Source: Rubrivivax sp. (lineage in GTDB: Bacteria; Pseudomonadota; Gammaproteobacteria; Burkholderiales; Burkholderiaceae). Taken from it: 64,000 nt of DNA. The stretch's first letter is position 1, and each line of letters starts with the position of its first letter. The translations under genes and the position numbers were made by a program. Below, piece after piece: positions 35,400 to 44,121 of the stretch. The DNA lies in contig JAEUOZ010000007.1 in assembly GCA_016790225.1 (NCBI GenBank), forward strand, positions 1-64,000, read 5' to 3'. The notes under the pieces are model-generated. The model did no database searches. It saw only the letters and a list, made by a program, of their open reading frames with translations, and was not told the origin of the DNA.

Positions 35400-35597
35400 T
35401 CAGGCCTTGGCCTTGGCCGGGCAGGTGCTGAAACCCAGCACCGTATACAGCGGGCAGAAGCCGATCGCCGCGGTGCCCAGGGGCACCAGGCCGATCCAGC
35501 CCCAGGCGCCGATCGCGCCAGTGAGCGTCAGCGCGATCAGCGCCAGGCCCAGAACGATGCGAAGGATGCGGTCGATGCCGCCGACATTGGCTTTCAT
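35400..35597 (-). CDS. DUF2892 membrane protein, second copy
   Basis: This 65-residue protein has two membrane helices (LRIVLGLALIALTLTGAIGA; IGLVPLGTAAIGFCPLYTVL) and the conserved GFCPLYTVLGFSTC with two cysteines. It is closer to the YgaP-type DUF2892 sequence than the copy at 30475. AGGAGA 7 nt upstream supports ATG at 35597. An FNR/Crp-like box lies about 100 bp upstream. Confidence 0.85.
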   Translation of the reverse strand: MKANVGGIDRILRIVLGLALIALTLTGAIGAWGWIGLVPLGTAAIGFCPLYTVLGFSTCPAKAKA

Positions 35598-35692
35598 GCG
35601 GGTCTCCTGAGAAGAGGCTCGGCAACAGCGCCGATGCAGGAGAGTGTGCAAATCTGCGCGGCCGGCGTCGGTGACTGCGGTTACACAGCCCG

Positions 35693-35706
35693 TTGACCGG
35701 CATCAA
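35693..35706. promoter_or_regulatory. FNR/Crp-type binding box
   Basis: TTGACCGGCATCAA matches the FNR consensus TTGAT-N4-ATCAA at 9 of 10 positions. It lies between the Crp/Fnr-type regulator gene and the DUF2892 gene, upstream of the latter, so that regulator is the obvious candidate to bind it. No well-placed -10 box was found. Confidence 0.5.
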
Positions 35707-35732
35707 ACCCGGCGCAGTCCGGCCCGAGGCGC

Positions 35733-36410
35733 TCAGCCGCCACGCAGTTCACCGCCAGCCAGCGCGCGCAAGGAGGCGTGATCGACGATCTCGATGCGCT
35801 CGCGCGACAGGCGCACCCAGCCGGAACGCTCGAAGCGTGCGAGCAGCCGCGACACCATCTCGCGCACCGTGCCCAGCTCATCCGCCAGCGCCTGGTGCGT
35901 GATCTGCAGCTCCAGGCCGCGGCCCAGCAGCGCCTGGGCCAGGCGCTGGTCCAGGCGCTGGAAGGTCACCGCTTCGGCCAGGCTCATCAGATCGGCCAGC
36001 CGGTCGGCGAAGACCGAGAAGACAAACTTGCGGAAGGCTTCGTGGCGGCACCAGCGATCGAAGCCGGCGGCGCTCAGCAGGACCAGCCGCGTGCGCTCCA
36101 CCGTCTGCCCGTGGGCGGACAGTGCCGAGTGCCCGAACAGGCAGCAGGACGACACCACGCACAGCTCTCCGGGGGCGACGCGGTAGAGCTCCAGGCGCCG
36201 GCCGTCGGGCGAGCCGCGCGCCACGCGCACCTGGCCGGACAGCACCATCGGGAAACCCTGGCAAGGCGCCCCTTCCTCGAACAGCAGGGTGCCCGAAGGC
36301 ACATCGATCAGCTGGGTCTCATGTTCCAGGCCCCACTGCAGATCCTCCGCGGGCAGCGCGGATACCGCGGGATAGAGCTGGAGCAGCAGATCGGTGGGAA
36401 GGCTGGTCAT
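35733..36410 (-). CDS. Crp/Fnr-family transcriptional regulator
   Basis: This 225-residue regulator has an N-terminal cyclic-nucleotide-binding-like beta barrel (LFEEGAPCQGFPMVLSGQVR, then GELCVVSSCCLFGHS) and a C-terminal winged helix (HQALADELGTVREMVSRLLA). Cysteines in CQGF and in CVVSSCC might sense redox or sulfur species, but the N-terminal Cys set of a 4Fe-4S FNR is absent. It lies upstream of the DUF2892 gene on the same strand, with a matching box between them. Confidence 0.88.
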   Translation of the reverse strand: MTSLPTDLLLQLYPAVSALPAEDLQWGLEHETQLIDVPSGTLLFEEGAPCQGFPMVLSGQVRVARGSPDGRRLELYRVAPGELCVVSSCCLFGHSALSAHGQTVERTRLVLLSAAGFDRWCRHEAFRKFVFSVFADRLADLMSLAEAVTFQRLDQRLAQALLGRGLELQITHQALADELGTVREMVSRLLARFERSGWVRLSRERIEIVDHASLRALAGGELRGG

Positions 36411-36519
36411 GAAGGCGCGCTCCGGGTGTCCACGGCAAGCTGGCGGCGGATCGAGCATAGCGGAGCAGGATCCGCGCCTGCGGCCGGCCGGCGTGGCCGC
36501 GCGGGCGCCGTGGGCGCCA

Positions 36520-39500
36520 TCACATCCAGCGGCTGTCCTGTTCGGCCAGCACCTCGTCCAGCGTGCGCAGCAGGGTCGCCATGTCCACCGGCTTGGTCAC
36601 GTAGCGCACGGCGCCGAGTGTCAGTGCCTCTTCCACGCGGGCCGGCGTGGCGTCGGCGGACACCACGACCACCGGGATGCCTGCGGTCGTGTCATCGGCC
36701 TTCAGGCGGCGCAGCAGCTCGAGGCCGTCGATGTCCGGCAGATGCATGTCCAGCAGGACGAGATCCGGCAGCGCGCGACGCACCTCCAGAAGGCCGTCCA
36801 GGCCCAGGGTGGATACCGTCAGCGCGAGCAGTGGGCGCGCGGCGACCATGCCCTGCATCAGCAGCACGTTGGTCTCGTTGTCCTCGATGTAGTGCACCAG
36901 ATGCTGGGCGCCGGCGTGTCTGCCCGGCTGCGTGTCGGCGCTTGGCAAGGGCTGGGCACCGCCGACCGCAGCGGGCAGGGTGACCGTGAAGGTCGATCCC
37001 AGGCCTTCGGTGCTGACCGCCTCCAGGCGGCCGCCCATGAGCTCGGCGAGCTTGCGGCTGATCACCAGGCCGATGCCCGTGCCTTCGATGGTGGTGCGCT
37101 CGCGGCCCAGCCGGTTGTAGGGCTGGAACAAGGCGCCCAGCTGCTGGGCGCTCATGCCCAAGCCCGTGTCCCGCACCTCGATGGCAAGCTGCGAAGGGCC
37201 GGCTTCTGCGATGCGCACCTCGATGCGCCCGCCGTCCCGGTTGTACTTGATCGCGTTGGAAAGCAGGTTGGTGAGGATCTGCTTGATGCGCGTCTCGTCA
37301 CCCAGCGCGGTCAGCCGGGCGGTACCGGGCTCGATCAAGCTCAGGCTGAGCCCGCGGGCCTGCGACGCGGGTGTCAGCAGCGCAATGGCTGCCTCCACGA
37401 CGGCGCGCAGATCCACGGCATCGGCCAGCAGTTGCACCGCACCCGCCTCGATGCGAGACAGGTCCAGCGTTTCGTTGATGAGTTCCAGCAGATGCCAGCC
37501 GGCCCGCTGGATCTGGCTGTTCCATCCGGCCTGATGGGACGACAGCGGCTGGCGCTGGTCCATGGCCATCAGCTGCGAGAAACCCAGCATCGCGTTCAAG
37601 GGCGTGCGCAGCTCGTGGCTCATGCGCGAGACGAATTCGGTCTTGGCCTTGTTGGCGGCTTCCGCTGCATCGCGCGCGCGCTCGATCTCGATCACGCGCA
37701 GGTGTTCGGTGATGTCCTCGACCAGGCCCACCAGTCGCGTGGGATGGTCCCCGCCCTGGCGCAGCGCGGTGATCGTGGCGCGCACCGTGACTTCGCTGCC
37801 GTCGTGACGCCGCAGGTGCAAAAGGTCCTGTGTGAGTGCCTGCTCGCCTTCCACCACGGCGCGCCAGCGCTGGCGCACCGGCTGTGCTTCATCGTCCCGA
37901 AGCAACTCGGGAAAGGACAGCTCGCGAAGCGCTTCAGGCGCCCTGCCCAGCAACTGCGCCATCACGGGGTTGAGTTCGAGCACGCGGCCCTGGACATCCA
38001 GGAACACCACACCGAGCGGCAGGTGGTCCAGGATGCTGCGCAGACGCTGCTCGCTCTCCCGCAGTGCCTGCTCGGCGCCGCGGCGCTCCCGGATCTCGAC
38101 ACTCAGCGCCTGGGTTCGGTCGCGCACGGCCGATTCGACGCGCCGCGTATGGCCGGTCACCGTGAGCAGCAGCAGGCCCAGCAGCGTGGTCGCCGCCATG
38201 CCCAGCACCGACAGCAGCCAGGCATTGGTGGCCAGCGGGGCCTCGCCCGCTTGCGGGCCCGCGCTGAGCTGCAGTTCCCACTGGCGCTGAGCCAGCCGCA
38301 GCGTCGCGCGCTGCTGGAAGGTTCCCGGCTGGTCGGCGCAGCCCTGTCCGTCGCCCACGACCTGCGCTGAGCCCCCCGGCACGGCTTCGCGAAGGCACCA
38401 GCGCAGCGCGGACATCGCACCTCGTTCCACGGCGCGGGCCACCACCCGATCCAGCACCACCGTGACGAAGACGACGCCCCGTGCAACGGGCGCCGAAGCC
38501 GCTTCGCCGGTCGCGGAACCCGGGCCAGAGAGCCACTGGTAGACGACGCTGCCGCTGCGCACATCGGGGCCGGATTGGGAGGGACGGAATGCGCGCGTGG
38601 CCACGGTGCCGGTTGGCCCCCGTGCCTGCTGCAAGGCATCCCGCGCTGCAGGGGCCGACAGGATGTTCACGCCCAAGGCAGCTTCATTGCCCGCCGCGGG
38701 GGCGATCGCGCGGATCGCGATCACAAACTCGTCTTCTCGTGCGAGCACCAGGCCGTCGGCCCGCTCGTGGACACGGAACCCCGGCTGCCCGTCGGCACGC
38801 ACCTCGGCCTCGAAGCTGGCGATCTGATCGCGTCGCACCCGCTCGCCCAGGCCCATGGCCAGCAGCGAGGGGTTGCGCTGGAGCCACCAGGCCGAAGCTG
38901 CCAAAAGCGCCTCCGCGCCGGGCCGCTCCAGCGGATCCAGGCTCTGGTGCAGGGCTTGCAGGGCATCGGTGGCGTCATCCAGCAGCGATTGCGCCGTGCG
39001 GGCGGCCGAATCGGCCGCAGCGCGGAAGGCCATCTCCTGGCGCTGGACCTCGGCCTGCTGGAACAGGTAGAAGGCCAGCGCGAGCAGGAGCGTCGCCGCG
39101 CCCATCGGCAGCGCCACGCTCAAGCGGCGTGGCCGCCAGGCGGCCCGCGGCCGGCCCATGAAGGCCAGCACCACCGGGGCGCCGATCAGCACGCCCAGCG
39201 TATCGCCCACCCACCAGGTCCACCACGTGAACCACGCCGCGGCGCCATCCACCTGGCCCTGCAGCCAGAGCGTGCCGACCGACAGCGAGGCATTGATGAG
39301 ACAGGCCACGAAGCCGCCCCACCACCCGGCCTGCAGAATCTCCTTCAGCGTGCCCAGCGCCATCGATTCGCCGATGGCGCGCCGTAGCAGCCAGGCGCCG
39401 ACCGCGGCCTGAAGTGCTGCGCCGATGCCGGTGACCACCGGCCGGATCAGCTCGGTGGGTGTCTTGAAGGCTTCCGCCGAGGCCACGAACAAGGTGTTGG

Positions 39501-39729
39501 CCAGCAGGGCACCCAGGCCGCAGCCGATGGCACCTGTCCGCCCGTAGACCAGCGCGGCCGCCAAGGCCAGCCCGGCGGGCGGATAGATGGGCGAGGCGAC
39601 CGCCGCTGCCAGGGGCAGCTGCAGCGACAGCCAGGACAGGGCGGCATACGCCAGGGCGAACGCGAGCAGCAAACCCAGCGGATGCGGTTGCGCCTTGCGC
39701 TCGGGACTGTGGCTGGATTCAGCGGCCAT
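36520..39729 (-). CDS. Hybrid sensor histidine kinase (MASE1-PAS-HisKA-HATPase-REC)
   Basis: This 1069-residue membrane sensor begins with a MASE1-like domain of about eight helices (about 18-225, with SPIYPPAGLALAAALVYG). A periplasmic region of about 250 residues follows, probably CHASE-like, then another helix (LLSVLGMAATTLLGLLLLTV). Next are a PAS domain, the HisKA box with the phosphorylated His in FVSRMSHELRTPLNAMLGF, an HATPase domain (NLLSNAIKYNRDGG; GTGIGLVISRKLAELMGG), and a C-terminal receiver with the phospho-acceptor Asp in LVLLDMHLPDIDG. No output regulator is adjacent, so the phosphorelay partner is unknown. Confidence 0.92.
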   Translation of the reverse strand: MAAESSHSPERKAQPHPLGLLLAFALAYAALSWLSLQLPLAAAVASPIYPPAGLALAAALVYGRTGAIGCGLGALLANTLFVASAEAFKTPTELIRPVVTGIGAALQAAVGAWLLRRAIGESMALGTLKEILQAGWWGGFVACLINASLSVGTLWLQGQVDGAAAWFTWWTWWVGDTLGVLIGAPVVLAFMGRPRAAWRPRRLSVALPMGAATLLLALAFYLFQQAEVQRQEMAFRAAADSAARTAQSLLDDATDALQALHQSLDPLERPGAEALLAASAWWLQRNPSLLAMGLGERVRRDQIASFEAEVRADGQPGFRVHERADGLVLAREDEFVIAIRAIAPAAGNEAALGVNILSAPAARDALQQARGPTGTVATRAFRPSQSGPDVRSGSVVYQWLSGPGSATGEAASAPVARGVVFVTVVLDRVVARAVERGAMSALRWCLREAVPGGSAQVVGDGQGCADQPGTFQQRATLRLAQRQWELQLSAGPQAGEAPLATNAWLLSVLGMAATTLLGLLLLTVTGHTRRVESAVRDRTQALSVEIRERRGAEQALRESEQRLRSILDHLPLGVVFLDVQGRVLELNPVMAQLLGRAPEALRELSFPELLRDDEAQPVRQRWRAVVEGEQALTQDLLHLRRHDGSEVTVRATITALRQGGDHPTRLVGLVEDITEHLRVIEIERARDAAEAANKAKTEFVSRMSHELRTPLNAMLGFSQLMAMDQRQPLSSHQAGWNSQIQRAGWHLLELINETLDLSRIEAGAVQLLADAVDLRAVVEAAIALLTPASQARGLSLSLIEPGTARLTALGDETRIKQILTNLLSNAIKYNRDGGRIEVRIAEAGPSQLAIEVRDTGLGMSAQQLGALFQPYNRLGRERTTIEGTGIGLVISRKLAELMGGRLEAVSTEGLGSTFTVTLPAAVGGAQPLPSADTQPGRHAGAQHLVHYIEDNETNVLLMQGMVAARPLLALTVSTLGLDGLLEVRRALPDLVLLDMHLPDIDGLELLRRLKADDTTAGIPVVVVSADATPARVEEALTLGAVRYVTKPVDMATLLRTLDEVLAEQDSRWM

Positions 39730-39864
39730 GCTCGGGTCGCCGTTCAGGGGGCGGCGGCGCCGTTCGGCACACGCCCTGAGGGCGGCCCGACGCGCTTGCC
39801 GGATCCGCTTCCGCGCGGCCGGACCCGCGCTGCGGACAGCGCACGGGAGAGCAGGCCAGCCTGA

Positions 39865-40761
39865 TCACGGCAGCTCATGGCCGGCGCCGGCCTGCCAGAG
39901 GGCCGCCCAGTCTTCGGCGCTGAGGCGAAAGGACAGGGCCTCGGTGGCTTGCTGCAGCTTGCCGACTTCGCGCGAGCCAGTCACCGGCACCGGGCGGCTC
40001 GGGTGCCGCAGCACCCAGGCCAGCGCGATCACGGCCGGGTCCCGCTGCAGGCGCTGCGCCACCGACTGCAGCGCGTGACGCACGCGCCAGGCCGCTTCAT
40101 CCTCACCGTGCAGGAGACGGCCACCGGCCAGCGGCGACCAGATCATCGGCCGGCGCTGCAAGCGCTGCAGCTGATCCAGGGTGCCGTCGTGCAGCGGCTC
40201 GCGGTGCAGGGGGTGCAGCTCGATCTGGTTGGTGGCCAGCGGCAGCGCGGCATGCAGCAGTTCGAACTGCGCAGGCGTGAAATTGGAGACGCCGAAGTGC
40301 AAGACCTTGCCGGCGCGCTGCAGCGCGTGAACGGCCTGCGCCACCTCCTGCGCCTCCATCAGCGGATCCGGACGGTGGATGAGCAGCAGGTCCAGCCGGT
40401 CGGTGCGCAGCTCGCGCAGGCTCTGCTCGACGCTGGCGATGATGTGGGCGGCCGAGGTGTCGTAGCTCTTCACCCGGTGCGCGGGCCTCGCGGAAGAAAG
40501 CAGCCGGATGCCGCACTTGCCCACCAGCTGCAGCCGCTTGCGCAGTCCGGGCTGCAGCGCGAGCGCTTCGCCGAAGAGCCCCTGCACGCGGTAGTCGCCG
40601 TAGATGTCCGCATGATCGAAGCTGCTGATCTGAAGCTCCAGGCATTGCTCGATCCAGCGCAGGCGCTGCGCGGCCGACCAGCCCCAGCTGTCCATGCGCC
40701 AGGTGCCGGCGACGATCGGGCTCAGGCGCGGCCCGCCCGGGCAGAGTTCGATCAGGTCCAA
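39865..40761 (-). CDS. Aldo/keto reductase (YdhF-like)
   Basis: This 298-residue NADPH-dependent oxidoreductase has the aldo/keto reductase tetrad: Asp and Tyr in SSFDHADIYGDY, Lys in LVGKCGIR and His in LLLIHRPDP. FGVSNFTPAQFELL and the C-terminal ALAWVLRHPSRPVPVTGS complete the TIM barrel. It resembles E. coli YdhF. The start is TTG at 40761; no better in-frame codon exists, and ychF ends 10 bp upstream, so the two may be co-transcribed. Substrate unknown. Confidence 0.87.
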   Translation of the reverse strand: MDLIELCPGGPRLSPIVAGTWRMDSWGWSAAQRLRWIEQCLELQISSFDHADIYGDYRVQGLFGEALALQPGLRKRLQLVGKCGIRLLSSARPAHRVKSYDTSAAHIIASVEQSLRELRTDRLDLLLIHRPDPLMEAQEVAQAVHALQRAGKVLHFGVSNFTPAQFELLHAALPLATNQIELHPLHREPLHDGTLDQLQRLQRRPMIWSPLAGGRLLHGEDEAAWRVRHALQSVAQRLQRDPAVIALAWVLRHPSRPVPVTGSREVGKLQQATEALSFRLSAEDWAALWQAGAGHELP

Positions 40762-40771
40762 GCCGCCGGTC

Positions 40772-41866
40772 TCAGACGTTGAACAGGAAGTTCAGCACAT
40801 CGCCCTCCTTGACGATGTACTCCTTGCCCTCCGCGCGCATCTTGCCGGCATCCTTGGCGCCCTGCTCGCCGCGGCAGGCGATGTAATCGTCGAACGCGAT
40901 GGTCTGCGCCCGGATGAAGCCGCGCTCGAAATCGGTGTGGATCACGCCGGCCGCCTGCGGCGCGGTATCGCCGATGTGGATGGTCCAGGCGCGCACTTCC
41001 TTCACGCCCGCGGTGAAGTAGGTCTGCAGGCCCAGCAGCGTGAAGGCCGCGCGGATCAGGCGGTTCAGGCCGGGCTCGTCCTGACCCATCTCCTGCAGGA
41101 AGAGCAGGCGGTCTTCGTCGGCCATCTCGGCCAGCTCGGCCTCGGTCTTGGCACAGATCGCCACCACCGGCGCGTTCTGACGCGCCGCATACTCTCTCAA
41201 ACGGTCCAGATAAGGATTGTCCTGGAAGCCGTCCTCGGCCACGTTGCCCACGAACATCGCCGGTTTGGCGGTGATCAGGCACAGCGGCTTGAGCACCACC
41301 AGCTCTTCCTTGCTGAAGCTGATGCTGCGCACCGGGCGTGCTTCGTTCAGCGCGGCTTCGCATTTCTTGAGCACATCCACCAGGCGCTGCGCGTCCTTGT
41401 CGCCGCCGGCCTTGGCCACCTTCTGGTAGCGCTGCAGGCTCTTTTCGACGGTGCCCAGATCGGCCAGGCACAGCTCGGTCTGGATGACCTCGATGTCGGA
41501 GATCGGATCGACCTTGCCGGCCACGTGGATGACGTTGGCATCGTCGAAGCAGCGGACCACGTTGACGATGGCGTCGGTCTCGCGGATGTGGCTGAGAAAC
41601 TGGTTGCCCAGACCTTCGCCCTTGCTGGCGCCCGCCACCAGGCCGGCGATGTCCACGAACTCGACGATGGCCGGCACGATGCGCTCGGGCTTCACGATGG
41701 CCGCGAGCTGCTGGAGTCGGGCGTCAGGCAGCTCGACCACGCCGACATTGGGCTCGATGGTGCAGAACGGGTAGTTCTCCGCCGCGATGCCGGCCTTGGT
41801 GAGCGCGTTGAAGAGGGTCGACTTGCCGACGTTGGGCAGACCGACGATGCCGCACTGCAGGCTCAT
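40772..41866 (-). CDS. ychF: Ribosome-binding ATPase YchF
   Basis: This 364-residue Obg-family P-loop protein prefers ATP to GTP, in line with NVAE instead of NKxD in the G4 motif (MFVGNVAED). The P loop is [20 protein letters not shown]3 is [20 protein letters not shown], and the C-terminal TGS domain carries [16 protein letters not shown]. It binds the ribosome and is tied to stress responses. A minus-strand TAAAAT box lies 63 nt upstream. Confidence 0.96.
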   Translation of the reverse strand: MSLQCGIVGLPNVGKSTLFNALTKAGIAAENYPFCTIEPNVGVVELPDARLQQLAAIVKPERIVPAIVEFVDIAGLVAGASKGEGLGNQFLSHIRETDAIVNVVRCFDDANVIHVAGKVDPISDIEVIQTELCLADLGTVEKSLQRYQKVAKAGGDKDAQRLVDVLKKCEAALNEARPVRSISFSKEELVVLKPLCLITAKPAMFVGNVAEDGFQDNPYLDRLREYAARQNAPVVAICAKTEAELAEMADEDRLLFLQEMGQDEPGLNRLIRAAFTLLGLQTYFTAGVKEVRAWTIHIGDTAPQAAGVIHTDFERGFIRAQTIAFDDYIACRGEQGAKDAGKMRAEGKEYIVKEGDVLNFLFNV

Positions 41867-41929
41867 GGTGAAAGGGCTCCGGCTGGAAACGACTCGGCGG
41901 CCCGGGAGGGGCCGCCGCGGAAGTGAAGG

Positions 41930-41935
41930 ATTTTA
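41930..41935 (-). promoter_or_regulatory. -10 box of the ychF promoter
   Basis: TAAAAT on the minus strand overlaps the stop codon of the EamA transporter gene and lies 63 nt before ychF. A CGGCGGCCC/GGGCCGCCG hairpin (41895-41917) would lie in the ychF leader. Confidence 0.4.
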
Positions 41936-42895
41936 GGTTGTGGCCGCTGCAGGCCGCACCGGTCGCAGCGCCAGCCAGTTGCCCCCCACGGCGAGCGCCA
42001 CGCCCAGCACGGCACTGGCGCCGGGTCGGTATCCTTCCCACAGCGTGGAAATGACCAGCGCCAGTACCGGGGTGGCCACGCCCACCATCGAGGCCTGCCC
42101 CGGCCCCCAGCGCTGCTGCAACACCAGGTAACACGCGAAGGCGATCACGGATCCGAAGGCCGAGAGGTAGAGCAGCGAGGCCCAGAAGCTCAGGCTGGCG
42201 GGCAGTGCGAAGCTGTGCCCGGCGGCCAGCGCAAAGCCGGCGCTGACCAGCGAAGACCACAGCATGCCCCAGGCCAGCGCGGGCCACAGCGGCAGCCCGA
42301 CCACCGCATTGCGCGATGCCACGAGGCTGCCCACGGCCGACAGTGCCACCGCGCCCAGCGTGAAGGCCAGGCCGAGCGCGGCGTTGCCGCTGAGGCTGTG
42401 CTGGCCGGCGGCGGGTGCAGCCGCGGGCGCGGCGGCGGGGCTGGCCTCGATGACCGGGCTCGCGTTCATCACGGCCACGATCTCGGGCCAGAAGATCAGC
42501 GCGACACCGACCATGCCCATGCTGCCGCCCAGCAAGAGCCTGCGCGACAGCGGCGTGCCCCACAGCAGGTGCGAGGCCACGCCCATGACCAGCGGCGAGG
42601 CGCTGTAGCCCACGGCGACCAGGCCCGAAGGCACGTGACGCTCGCCGTGGTAGACACACAGGTAGGCGACCGAATACATGAAGATGCCCTGGAAAGCCAC
42701 CCGCAGGTGCTCGCCGCGCGTCAGGCGCCAGCGCTCACCGCGCCAGACGCAGATCAGCAGCAGGCCGGCGCCCGCCAGCGCAAAGCGCAGCGTCACGCCG
42801 ACCTCGGGCGAGACATGGGCGAGCTGGTAGAGGATCGCGTGCCAGGTGGTGCCCCAGATCAGCACGGCCAGCAGGAAGAGTTGCCAGGGTGGCAT
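41933..42895 (-). CDS. EamA/DMT-family transporter
   Basis: This 320-residue protein has ten predicted helices in two EamA repeats, beginning WQLFLLAVLIWGTTWHAILY and with HVPSGLVAVGYSASPLVMGV in the first repeat. The repeats are separated by a Pro/Ala-rich segment (about 140-165). Members export amino acids or other metabolites across the inner membrane; the substrate cannot be inferred. ATG at 42895 starts at the first helix. It is divergent from the UbiH-like gene. Confidence 0.88.
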   Translation of the reverse strand: MPPWQLFLLAVLIWGTTWHAILYQLAHVSPEVGVTLRFALAGAGLLLICVWRGERWRLTRGEHLRVAFQGIFMYSVAYLCVYHGERHVPSGLVAVGYSASPLVMGVASHLLWGTPLSRRLLLGGSMGMVGVALIFWPEIVAVMNASPVIEASPAAAPAAAPAAGQHSLSGNAALGLAFTLGAVALSAVGSLVASRNAVVGLPLWPALAWGMLWSSLVSAGFALAAGHSFALPASLSFWASLLYLSAFGSVIAFACYLVLQQRWGPGQASMVGVATPVLALVISTLWEGYRPGASAVLGVALAVGGNWLALRPVRPAAATT

Positions 42896-42958
42896 GCGGG
42901 CTCCGCGGCGAAGGGCTGCGCATTCTGCCTGCGGGATGGGCCGGCCCGCCGCGCTGCC

Positions 42959-42964
42959 TACAAT
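42959..42964 (+). promoter_or_regulatory. -10 box before the UbiH-like gene
   Basis: TACAAT lies 10 nt before the ATG at 42975 with no Shine-Dalgarno between them, so any 5' leader is only a few nucleotides. Confidence 0.4.
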
Positions 42965-42974
42965 CGCGCGCCTC

Positions 42975-44084
42975 ATGAGCAGCTTCGACGTATGTGTGCA
43001 GGGCAGCGGGCCGGTGGGCATGAGCCTCGCGCTGGCCTTGTCGCGCCTGGGCCTGAATGTGGCCTGGCGTGCCGAAGTGCCGGCCGCCAGCGCAGCGGGC
43101 GACGTGCGCACCTACGCGCTGAGCGCCACCTCGGTGGAGCTGCTGGAGCAGCTCAAGGTCTGGCCCGCCCTGGCGGCCGATGCGCGCACGCCGGTGCTGC
43201 GCATGCAGATTGAAGGCGATGCCCCGGGCGCAGGCCTGCAGTTCTCGGCGCCCGTGCAGGGCCTGCCCCAGCTCACCTGGATCGTCGACGCGGCGGAACT
43301 GGAGCGCGCGCTGCGCGAAGCGCTGAAGTTTGCGCACCATGTGCAGCCCGTGGACGCCGAAGTGCCCGCCACGCTGCAGGCGCTGGCCGAAGGGCGCGAT
43401 GCCGCGGGCCGGCAGGCGCGTGGCGTCTCGGTTCAGGTCCACCGCTATGGGCAACGGGCGCTGGCCGCGCGCCTGGTGGCCGACCGGCCTCATGAAGGGA
43501 TTGCGCGCCAGTGGTTCCGCGCGCCGGACGTGCTGGCCCTGCTGCCTTTCGATCGTCCGCGCAATGGCCATGCCTACGGGCTGGTGTGGTCCTTGCCGGA
43601 AGACCGCGCGCAGGCCTTGCAGGCGCTGGAACCTGCGGCTTTCGAAGCCGAGCTGGATGCGGCCACGCAGCAGCGTGCCGGGCGCCTGCAGCTGGCCTCG
43701 CCGGTGTCGGGCTGGCCGCTGCTGCATGCGCAGGCCGATCGCCTGTGCGGGCCGGGCTGGGTGCTGCTGGGCGATGCGGCCCATGTCGTGCACCCGCTGG
43801 CCGGCCAGGGGCTCAACCTGGGCCTGGCCGATGTGAAGGCCTTGGCCGAGACCCTGGCCGCGCGCGAGCCCTTCCGCAGCGTCGGCGACGAAAAGCTGCT
43901 GCGGCGCTATGCGCGTCTGCGCCATGGGCCGGTGCAGGCGATGGGGCGGCTCACGGACGGTCTGCTGGAACTGTTTGCCCACCCGCATCCCGTGGCGCGG
44001 GAACTTCGCAACCGCGGCATGAGTCTCGTCAACAGCCTCCCGCCGCTCAAGCGGCTGCTGACGCAGCGCGCGATGCGTTCCTGA
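42975..44084 (+). CDS. FAD-dependent monooxygenase, UbiH/UbiF-like
   Basis: This 369-residue flavoprotein hydroxylase has the FAD-binding VCVQGSGPVGMSLALALSRL, the RTYALSATSVELLEQL segment of the ubiquinone hydroxylase family, and the second FAD motif GWVLLGDAAHVVHPLAGQGL. UbiH/F/I enzymes add ring hydroxyls in ubiquinone synthesis; which carbon this one serves is not visible. Its Met start at 42975 lies just before the dinucleotide-binding strand. dsbC follows after 37 bp. Confidence 0.87.
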   Translation: MSSFDVCVQGSGPVGMSLALALSRLGLNVAWRAEVPAASAAGDVRTYALSATSVELLEQLKVWPALAADARTPVLRMQIEGDAPGAGLQFSAPVQGLPQLTWIVDAAELERALREALKFAHHVQPVDAEVPATLQALAEGRDAAGRQARGVSVQVHRYGQRALAARLVADRPHEGIARQWFRAPDVLALLPFDRPRNGHAYGLVWSLPEDRAQALQALEPAAFEAELDAATQQRAGRLQLASPVSGWPLLHAQADRLCGPGWVLLGDAAHVVHPLAGQGLNLGLADVKALAETLAAREPFRSVGDEKLLRRYARLRHGPVQAMGRLTDGLLELFAHPHPVARELRNRGMSLVNSLPPLKRLLTQRAMRS

Positions 44085-44121
44085 TGGCGCCCCGGTCGCC
44101 ATCCCACCCCGAAGGTTCACC

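Noticed and set aside
41895..41917. CGGCGGCCC/GGGCCGCCG hairpin near ychF as a terminator
   Set aside because: No T-run on either strand and it lies downstream of the ychF -10 box; at most a leader structure.
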